Shown one piece after another: positions 52,145 to 59,016 of a stretch of 64,000 nt of DNA. Numbering within the stretch: position 1 is the stretch's first letter; each line of letters starts with the position of its first letter. The DNA is from Rhodobacteraceae bacterium LNNU 3342. Lineage in GTDB: Bacteria > Pseudomonadota > Alphaproteobacteria > Rhodobacterales > Rhodobacteraceae. The position numbers and the translations under genes are program-made. The stretch spans positions 1-64,000 of the forward strand of contig VUAW01000011.1 of the NCBI GenBank assembly GCA_008711135.1, read 5' to 3'. Under the pieces are notes generated by a model, which had not been told where the DNA came from, did not search any database, and saw only the letters and a program-made list of their open reading frames with translations.

Positions 52145-53134
52145 TCAGTTCTTTGGCAGGTCGGCCAGTTCAACCAGATATTGGGCTTCGTCCACCGAAC
52201 GGACCATCATGGCATCTACTTCCTCAGGGGTGCCGATCCAGGTGTCACCGCCCATCGACGCCAGGAAGGTCTGGGTCTCTTCGCGCTCGAGCACTTCGCG
52301 GAAAAAGCCGTTCAGCTTCATGACTACATCATCGGGCGTGCCTGCCGGAACCCAGGCCGCCCACCAGCCAATCTGATCAATCTCGAGCCCGACTTCCGCC
52401 AGTGTGGGAATATCGGGTGCCACCTGCATTCGGGTGCCGGCGCCGGTTGCCAGGGTCCGGGTGCGGCCTTCGCGGGCGTTGACCATAGTCTGCACCGGGT
52501 CAGACACTGCGAAATCGACGGCGAGGCTTACGATGTCGGGCAGCGCGTCGGTGCCGGTACGGTACTGCACCTCTACCGGGTTCACCCCAAGCGCATTGGC
52601 ATAGGCGGCTCCGAGCACGCGCCCCGAGGTGGCAGAGGTGGCGTATGAGGCGTTATCGCCCGCCTCGCGCAGATAGGCGTTGAGGTCTTCAATCGTTTGA
52701 TGCGGAGAGTCCGCACCCACGACGATGTAAAAAGGCTGCTGGTTGATGGCAGCTACGCCGCGCAGATCGCTTCGGGGGTCGATGGGCGGGTTGTTCCACA
52801 GGTGATAGTTCATGGCGGTGGACGATCCGGCATGGAGATAGACGGTGTGGCCATCAGGATCGGCACGTGCAGTGTATTCGGCGGCGATGTTCCCGGCAGC
52901 GCCGGCCTTGTTCTCGACAATAACGGTCGCACCTGCAACTTCGCTCACGGCTTGGGCGAAATAACGTACCAGCACGTCCGCGCCGCTGCCTGCTGGAAAG
53001 GCGCAGACGAAGCTGATGGTCCTGGATGGATAATCCTGCGCTAAGGCCGGCAGGGCGGCCACTGAACTCAGTATCGCCGCTCCGGCAAGGGCGAGGCTTT
53101 TGCGGCGGGTCAGTTTGAAGATTGGATCATTCAC
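52145..53134 (-). CDS. tctC: Tripartite tricarboxylate transporter binding protein (TctC/Bug family)
   Basis: A 329-residue Bug-type periplasmic protein. The N terminus (TRRKSLALAGAAILSS) carries a twin-arginine-like signal ending at PALAQ. Family marks are YPSRTISFVCAFPAGSGADV (about 33-52) and VVENKAGAAGNIAAEY (about 74-89). It captures a carboxylate for TctAB. The GTG start at 53134 has AGGGAGGAAA in front. It is first in the operon tctC-tctB-tctA. Bug proteins bind aromatic acids, nicotinate or citrate; the ligand cannot be read here. Confidence 0.88.
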   Translation of the reverse strand: MNDPIFKLTRRKSLALAGAAILSSVAALPALAQDYPSRTISFVCAFPAGSGADVLVRYFAQAVSEVAGATVIVENKAGAAGNIAAEYTARADPDGHTVYLHAGSSTAMNYHLWNNPPIDPRSDLRGVAAINQQPFYIVVGADSPHQTIEDLNAYLREAGDNASYATSATSGRVLGAAYANALGVNPVEVQYRTGTDALPDIVSLAVDFAVSDPVQTMVNAREGRTRTLATGAGTRMQVAPDIPTLAEVGLEIDQIGWWAAWVPAGTPDDVVMKLNGFFREVLEREETQTFLASMGGDTWIGTPEEVDAMMVRSVDEAQYLVELADLPKN

Positions 53135-53711
53135 GTGGTTTCCTCCCTGGATTGATGAATTTGAAAGCGTCATCTCGCTTGCCTTGCACGTTGATCCTCG
53201 TCGCCATGGCCCTCCCTGCCAGCGGCGGCGATGTGGCTGACGTGGCTGTGGCCGGGCTTCCTCCTTGCACGGCCATGCGGTCGGCTCATGCGCCTGAACG
53301 GCGCCAAGCACTGCTATGCTTGTGCGTTTGACAACAGCGCAAGTTGCCCTCGGCAGTCAAGGAATATATTCGATCTCCGCGTAACAATGCCAAGGTCACA
53401 TCAGCCCGAACTAAGGTATAAGCGGCGATATTCAAATAATAATTTTGAACGCCTGATGTTGGCCTGAGGAACATGTCTTTATCATATAGTGTTATACGAT
53501 GACGGAAGAGACCTTTCCCTGATGCCGGTAGCCAACCCTTGAGGCACCTAGCCGTTGCCGCCGCGCGAAACGGACACACGACCATCTCATAACGGCCACA
53601 ACGCGGCGGAAGGAGCCTGACGACAGATGATTCGTCCTGCCATGGCGCATGCTATACATTGACAAATGATGTTCAGGAAAATCGAATACCGGAGCTTGTA
53701 GGGAGGGCAAC
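53135..53711. other. Long divergent control region between tctC and SDR genes
   Basis: 577 bases without a supported gene. It contains an AT-rich inverted repeat TTCAAA-7-TTTGAA (about 53430-53448) and a near-palindrome around TATAGTGTTATA (about 53485-53496). A promoter for the plus strand has TTGACA at 53659-53664 and TCGAAT at 53682-53687 with a 17-base spacer. A short frame at 53231-53467 has no ribosome site and is not called. Confidence 0.5.
53659..53687 (+). promoter_or_regulatory. Sigma-70-type promoter for SDR gene
   Basis: TTGACA (53659-53664), a 17-base spacer and TCGAAT (53682-53687; four of six positions of the consensus) lie about 28 bases before the SDR start. Confidence 0.5.
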
Positions 53712-53714
53712 GTG

Positions 53715-54434
53715 ATGAGGTTGGACAATCGGGTAGCAATTGTAACCGGAGCCAGTTCAGGCATCGGGCGATCCATTGCCCGCGGTTTCGCGGCGGAGGG
53801 AGCAAAGGTGATTGTCGCCGCGCGCACCGCAGGCAAGTTGAATGCACTGGTGGCTGAGATCGAGCGTGCAGGAGGGGCGGCGCATGCGGTGACCACTGAC
53901 GTCACCGATGAAAAGCAGGTACAGGCGCTCTTTGCAGCCTGCGTCGCCGCCTATGGCCCGCCGAACCTTCTTGTCAATAATGCTGGGATCGCGGATCACA
54001 CGCCCAGCCCTGACCTGTCGCTTGAACGGTGGCAGGAGGTGCTTACCATCAACCTCACCTCTGTGTTCCTGTGCAGCCGCGAGGCGCTGCGGCTGATGAC
54101 AGGAGGCGGGAGGATCATCAACATTGGTAGCATCTCGGCGAAGGTGCCGCGCCAGCATACAGCGGCCTATACCGCCAGCAAGTTCGGGCTCGAGGGACTG
54201 ACCCGCTCAATGGCGCTGGACGGGCGCGACCAGGGTGTGGCGGTGTCGATGCTGCATCCCGGCAGCACGACCAGCTCGCTGGTTCCCGGCATCACCGACC
54301 AGCCGCGCCCCGGATCAATGGACCCTGACGATGTGGCGCGTGTGGCGGTACTGATGGCCAGCCTGCCCAACGATGTGAACCTGTTCGAAAGCACAATACT
54401 GCCGATCTCCATGCCGTTTCTGGGACGCGGCTGA
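53715..54434 (+). CDS. SDR-family oxidoreductase (FabG-like)
   Basis: A 239-residue classical SDR. TGASSGIG (about 11-18) binds cofactor, NNAG is at about 85-88, the active serine is in NIGSISAKVP (about 136) and YTASK gives Y and K (about 149 and 153). The R after the second strand (AARTAGK) favours NADPH. GGGAGGG precedes the start; a GTG one codon earlier is equally possible. It lies 122 bases before the synthetase gene. It could act on an aromatic alcohol, aldehyde or 3-hydroxyacyl intermediate. Confidence 0.85.
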   Translation: MRLDNRVAIVTGASSGIGRSIARGFAAEGAKVIVAARTAGKLNALVAEIERAGGAAHAVTTDVTDEKQVQALFAACVAAYGPPNLLVNNAGIADHTPSPDLSLERWQEVLTINLTSVFLCSREALRLMTGGGRIINIGSISAKVPRQHTAAYTASKFGLEGLTRSMALDGRDQGVAVSMLHPGSTTSSLVPGITDQPRPGSMDPDDVARVAVLMASLPNDVNLFESTILPISMPFLGRG

Positions 54435-54463
54435 ACCCCTGCTGGCCTCGGCAGATGCGTTGA

Positions 54464-54473
54464 CTTATATATG
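54464..54473. promoter_or_regulatory. CTTATATATG element, copy 2
   Basis: Same 10-mer as at 49074-49083, here 84 bases before the synthetase start. TTGACTTATATATGG contains it directly after a TTGACT box. It suggests that the MarR protein at 48601 also controls this operon. Confidence 0.45.
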
Positions 54474-54556
54474 GGTCCCTGATAAGCAGGCTGCAATGGA
54501 GGAAGTGGCGGGCCTGCCCATCTGGCGGCCCTGTCACGACGGGAAGGACACAAGAC

Positions 54557-57500
54557 ATGACGCACCCTTCGGGTTCGTCGGCGTGCAGGGCCGCCGACGA
54601 TGGACACATGCTGGCCCGGCTCCTGCGGCCCCGTTCGATCGCCATTCTCGGGGCCTCGCCCGAACGGACCTCCGTCGGCGGCGGTGTTCTCGCAAACCTT
54701 GAGGATTTCGGCTATGACGGCGAGATCCACCTGGTCAGCCGCTCACGCGACAGCATCAACGGGCGCGCGTGCGTCAAGTCTGTCAATGACCTGCCGATGG
54801 GGATCGACGTCGCGGTGCTTATCGTGCCCTTTGCTGCCATTCGTGAATCCGTCGTTGCCTGTATCGGGCGGGGTGTGGGCGCCATCGTCATCTACACATC
54901 CGGCTTTGCCGAGGCCAGCGACGAAGGGCGACGTCAACAGGAAGAACTTGCGGACTTGTGCCGTGCGGCGGGCGTGGCGCTGCTGGGGCCTAACTGCATG
55001 GGCTATACCAACTACGTGGACGGCATCCCGCTGACCTTTGAGCCGGTCGAAAAGAAGGGCGCGGGCGAAGGCGCGCGCGTGGCCATCGTCGCGCAGAGCG
55101 GGGCAACAGCCGCCAACATCCGCTTTGCCATGCAGGCGCGTAAAATCCCGATTGCGCATGTTGTTGCTACCGGCAACGAGGCGCTGCTGAGCGCCGAGGA
55201 TTTCATTGACTACAGCATCAATGACCCGCAGATCACCGCCGTCGCCGTCTATGTGGAGCAGTTGCGCGATCCGGCGCGGTTTCTTGCCGTCGCCCGCGCC
55301 GCGCGTGCCAAGGGCAAACCCATCGTCATGTTGCATCCGGGGTCCAGTGAACGGGGGCGCAAGGCGGCGGAATCCCATACCGGCGCGCTGGCGGGGGACC
55401 ATGCCGTGATGCAGGCAGCCGCCCGCAACGAGGCCGTGGTGATCGTCGACACGCTGGACGAGATGTTTGACGTGCTGGCCATTCTCGTCCGCTTTCCGGT
55501 ACCGAAGCCGGGGCGGGCAGGAATCGTGACCAATTCGGGCGCAATTCGCGGGCTGGCCTTTGACTTCTGCGAGCATGTAGGGCTGGAACTTGCCCGGCTT
55601 TCACCTGAGGTAGAAGCCGAGCTGCGCGCGCAGGTGCCAGATTATGTGCACGTGGACAATCCGTTCGACGTGGGCACCACCGGCTTTTCCAATCCGGGGA
55701 TCTTCGGCACCTCGGCTGCGTCGATGCTGAAAGATCCCGAAGTCGGCATGATCCTGAGCGCCCATGCGGGTGGTTCTGCCCCCATGCAGGTCAAGAAGTC
55801 GGACTACCTGTTGCCGGTCTATAGGACGGCTGAAAAACCTATCATCTTTACCATCATCGGGGATGATTATCCGCTGGACCCGCAGTTCATGCGCGACGTG
55901 CGCGGCAGCGGGATTCCCTTCTTCCGCTCGCCTGAACGGGCGATCAGGGCGATGAAGGTGGTGTCTGATTACGCCGATGCCCTTGCCGCCGTGAAAGACC
56001 GGAGCACGGAGGCCGCCGCGCAGCTGGACCTCCCGTCTGGAGGTGCCTTGGCCGAACATGCCGGCAAGCGCATTCTGGTTGATCTGGGCATAAGGTGCCC
56101 GAAGGGTGAGCTGGTGCAGGATATAGAGGCTGCGCTGAACGTGGCCGCCCGGATCGGCTTTCCGGTTGTCATCAAGGCACAGGCGCCTGACCTGAGCCAC
56201 AAGAGCGACGCGGGCGCCGTTCTTATCAACTTGCGTGATGAGGCTGAACTGCGGGCGGGATGGGACCAGCTGCACGCCAATCTGGCCAAGGCTGCCCCCG
56301 GTCTGGCACTTGATGGCGTGCTGGTCGAGGAGATGGCGCCGCAGGGGTTGGAACTGGTGGTCGGCGCGCGCCGGGATCCCGGCTGGGGATCGGTGCTTCT
56401 TGTGGGGCTGGGCGGTGTGTGGATCGAGGTCCTGAAAGATTCTCGCCTGCTGCCTGCCGATATTAGCCATGCCCGCGCGATGTCCGAGATCCACAAGCTG
56501 AAGGCTGCCAGGCTGCTGGGACCCTTCCGTGGTCAGCCAGCGCGCGATGTGGCGGCAGTCGCGGATGTGGTGGTGAAGCTGGGGGCGCTGATGCGGGCAA
56601 ACCCGCAGATCGCCGAGGTGGATATCAACCCGCTTCTTGTTTTTGCCGAGGGGAAGGGGGTTGTGGCGCTGGATGCGCTGTTCGTCACGGAAGGAGGCCG
56701 CGCAGCGGTAGGGGGGGGGGGAATGAATCAAAGCTATGGCGAGCTGAACCTGTTCATTGACGGGGAGTGGCTGGGGGCAGGCGGACGCAACGCAGAGGAT
56801 GTGATCAACCCTGCGACAGGCGAGGCGATCGGTTCGCTACCTCATGCCACGCCCGCCGATCTGGACCGTGCTTCTGCCGCTGCGGCCCGCGCCTTCGCCG
56901 ACTGGCGCAAGGTCCCCGCTTATGATCGTGCCAAGATCCTTCGCAAGGCAGCCGACCTGCTGCGCGAACGCGCCCAGGGAATTGCCCGCCGGATGACGAT
57001 GGAGCAGGGCAAGCCACTGGCAGAGGCGCTGCAAGAGGTCTTCATCTCCGCGGACATCTTCGACTATACGGCTGATGAGGGACGCCGAGTGTATGGTCGC
57101 ATCGTGCCCTCTCGCGTTCCTGGGGTGCGCTGGATGGTCACCAAGGAACCCGTCGGTCCTGTCGCTGCCTTCACGCCGTGGAACTTCCCTGCCGTCATAC
57201 CGGCCCGCAAGATCTCGGCGGCGCTCGCGACGGGTTGCACCATGGTCATCAAGCCGTCCGAGGAAACGCCTGCCAGTGTGCTGGAACTGGCCCGCGCGCT
57301 GGACGACGCAGGGCTGCCGAAGGGTGTCCTGAACGTGGTCTATGGCGTGCCGGCGGAGGTTTCGGAACATCTGATCGCGGCAGAGGAAATTCGCAAGATC
57401 ACCTTTACCGGGTCTACCGCCGTGGGTCAGCATCTGGCGGTGCTTGCTGCGAAGGCTGGTGTGAAGCGCGCCACGATGGAATTGGGGGGCCATGCGCCGG

Positions 57501-58162
57501 TCCTCATTTTCGACGATGCCGATGTCGATGCGGCAATCGCGGTCATGGCCGGGGCCAAGTACCGCAATGCAGGGCAGGTCTGCGTGTCGCCCACCCGGTT
57601 CTTCGTGCAGGAAAGCGTGCACGACCGGTTCGTGGACGGCTTTACCAAGGCCGCCGCCGCAATCCGCACCGGCAACGGGCTCGAGGAGGGCGTTACCATG
57701 GGCCCGCTGGCGAATGACCGCCGCGTGGCGGCAATGGACCGGCTGATAGCCGATGCCGTAAGCCACGGGGCCGAGCTGCGGCAAGGTGGCGAGGCGCTTG
57801 GCAACCGCGGCAATTTCTTTGCGCCGACCGTTCTGGCCCATGTGCCTGATACGGCCCGGATCATGAACGAAGAGCCCTTTGGCCCCATCGCAGTGACCTC
57901 TTCCTTCGTGTCGTTTGACGAGGTGATCGCGCGGGCAAACCGTCTGCCCTTTGGCCTAGCCGCCTATGCCTTCACCAGTTCGGCCACCACGGCCGCCAAG
58001 CTGGCCGATGCGCTGGAAGCTGGGATGGTGGGCATCAACAACACCTTCATCAACATGCCCGAAACCCCCTTTGGCGGCGTCAAGCAAAGCGGCTATGGCA
58101 GCGAGGGCGGGATCGAGGGGATGGAAGCGTATCTGGTCACCAAGACCGTCAGCCAATCCTGA
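54557..58162 (+). CDS. Apparent fusion: FerA-like ADP-forming acyl-CoA synthetase + aldehyde dehydrogenase
   Basis: A 1201-residue open frame. Residues 1-722 are an NDP-forming acyl-CoA synthetase: CoA-binding domain (about 20-120), ligase domains with the phosphohistidine H274 in AESHTGALAGDH, and an ATP-grasp domain (about 500-715). FerA of Sphingobium, a feruloyl-CoA synthetase, has this build. Residues 723-1201 are a full-length aldehyde dehydrogenase with TPWNFP, catalytic E975 (MELGGHAP) and C1009 (GQVCVSPT). The join is a run of 11 G followed by AATGA: the ATG at 56723 would be a natural ALDH start, and with 10 G the synthetase would stop at the overlapping TGA. So these may be two coupled genes. 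GGAAGGA precedes the ATG at 54557. Likely roles: activate a hydroxycinnamate, and oxidise the benzaldehyde made by the lyase at 58174. Confidence 0.85.
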   Translation: MTHPSGSSACRAADDGHMLARLLRPRSIAILGASPERTSVGGGVLANLEDFGYDGEIHLVSRSRDSINGRACVKSVNDLPMGIDVAVLIVPFAAIRESVVACIGRGVGAIVIYTSGFAEASDEGRRQQEELADLCRAAGVALLGPNCMGYTNYVDGIPLTFEPVEKKGAGEGARVAIVAQSGATAANIRFAMQARKIPIAHVVATGNEALLSAEDFIDYSINDPQITAVAVYVEQLRDPARFLAVARAARAKGKPIVMLHPGSSERGRKAAESHTGALAGDHAVMQAAARNEAVVIVDTLDEMFDVLAILVRFPVPKPGRAGIVTNSGAIRGLAFDFCEHVGLELARLSPEVEAELRAQVPDYVHVDNPFDVGTTGFSNPGIFGTSAASMLKDPEVGMILSAHAGGSAPMQVKKSDYLLPVYRTAEKPIIFTIIGDDYPLDPQFMRDVRGSGIPFFRSPERAIRAMKVVSDYADALAAVKDRSTEAAAQLDLPSGGALAEHAGKRILVDLGIRCPKGELVQDIEAALNVAARIGFPVVIKAQAPDLSHKSDAGAVLINLRDEAELRAGWDQLHANLAKAAPGLALDGVLVEEMAPQGLELVVGARRDPGWGSVLLVGLGGVWIEVLKDSRLLPADISHARAMSEIHKLKAARLLGPFRGQPARDVAAVADVVVKLGALMRANPQIAEVDINPLLVFAEGKGVVALDALFVTEGGRAAVGGGGMNQSYGELNLFIDGEWLGAGGRNAEDVINPATGEAIGSLPHATPADLDRASAAAARAFADWRKVPAYDRAKILRKAADLLRERAQGIARRMTMEQGKPLAEALQEVFISADIFDYTADEGRRVYGRIVPSRVPGVRWMVTKEPVGPVAAFTPWNFPAVIPARKISAALATGCTMVIKPSEETPASVLELARALDDAGLPKGVLNVVYGVPAEVSEHLIAAEEIRKITFTGSTAVGQHLAVLAAKAGVKRATMELGGHAPVLIFDDADVDAAIAVMAGAKYRNAGQVCVSPTRFFVQESVHDRFVDGFTKAAAAIRTGNGLEEGVTMGPLANDRRVAAMDRLIADAVSHGAELRQGGEALGNRGNFFAPTVLAHVPDTARIMNEEPFGPIAVTSSFVSFDEVIARANRLPFGLAAYAFTSSATTAAKLADALEAGMVGINNTFINMPETPFGGVKQSGYGSEGGIEGMEAYLVTKTVSQS
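56711..56721 (+). repeat. Run of 11 G at synthetase-ALDH junction
   Basis: Eleven consecutive G at the domain border, directly followed by AATGA. The run doubles as a purine-rich ribosome site for the ATG at 56723. Its length sets whether one fused or two coupled proteins are made. Confidence 0.95.
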
Positions 58163-58173
58163 AAGGCCATCCC

Positions 58174-59016
58174 ATGACAACCACATCCCCCGAACCTTGG
58201 GGCGAAAACGTTCTGGTGGAATTCGAAGAGGGCATTGCTTGGGTCAAGCTGAACCGCCCCGAAAAGCGCAACGCCATGTCGGTCGGTCTGGCCGAGGAAA
58301 TGAACCGCGTGCTCGACGCGCTGGAAGTGGACGACCGCTGCGGTGTGATAGTCCTGACTGGTGTGGGCGAGGCTTTTTCAGCGGGGATGGATCTCAAGGA
58401 TTTCTTCCGGGCCACTGATGGGGTTTCTGATGTAGAGCGGATGCGGGCCTACCGGTCCACCCGCGCATGGCAGTGGCGGACGCTGATGCACTATGCCAAG
58501 CCGACGATCGCCATGGTCAACGGCTGGTGCTTTGGCGGCGCCTTCACACCGCTTATCTGCTGTGACCTGGCCATCGCCGATGAGAACGCCACCTTCGGCC
58601 TGTCGGAAATCAACTGGGGCGTGATCCCCGGCGGCGTGGTGTCCAAGGCGATCTCCACCCTGATGAACGACCGCAAGGCCATGTATTACGTCATGACCGG
58701 CGAGAAGTTCGACGGCAGGAAAGCCGAGCAGCTTGGCCTGATCAACGAGGCCGTCCCCGCCGACCAGCTTCGCGCGCGGACGGTGGAACTGGCAAAGGTC
58801 CTGCTGGCGAAAAACCCGACGGTGCTGCGGCAGGCGCGACTGGCGTATAAATACGCCCGCTACATGGACTGGGAACAGGCCGCTGAATACCTGACTGCCA
58901 AAGCCGACCAGACCACCTTCGTTGATCCCGAAAGGGGCCGCGAACAAGGCTTGAAGCAGTTCCTGGACGAGAAGACCTACCGCCCGGGCCACGGGACCTA
59001 TCAGCGCGAGGCCTGA
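58174..59016 (+). CDS. Hydroxycinnamoyl-CoA hydratase/lyase-like enzyme (paralogue 2)
   Basis: A 280-residue crotonase-fold enzyme. NGWCFGGAF (116-124) forms the oxyanion hole, E145 in FGLSEINWG matches the catalytic glutamate of feruloyl-CoA hydratase/lyase, and T125 takes the place of its S123. It would convert a 4-hydroxycinnamoyl-CoA to a 4-hydroxybenzaldehyde and acetyl-CoA. It lies 11 bases after the synthetase-ALDH frame, so the enzymes before and after this step are in one operon. AAAGG precedes the ATG. Its stop directly adjoins the ATG of the acyl-CoA dehydrogenase. Confidence 0.88.
   Translation: MTTTSPEPWGENVLVEFEEGIAWVKLNRPEKRNAMSVGLAEEMNRVLDALEVDDRCGVIVLTGVGEAFSAGMDLKDFFRATDGVSDVERMRAYRSTRAWQWRTLMHYAKPTIAMVNGWCFGGAFTPLICCDLAIADENATFGLSEINWGVIPGGVVSKAISTLMNDRKAMYYVMTGEKFDGRKAEQLGLINEAVPADQLRARTVELAKVLLAKNPTVLRQARLAYKYARYMDWEQAAEYLTAKADQTTFVDPERGREQGLKQFLDEKTYRPGHGTYQREA

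Noticed and set aside
53231-53467. Short plus-strand frame in the tctC-SDR gap
   Set aside because: No ribosome site, no family, and it crosses likely control elements.
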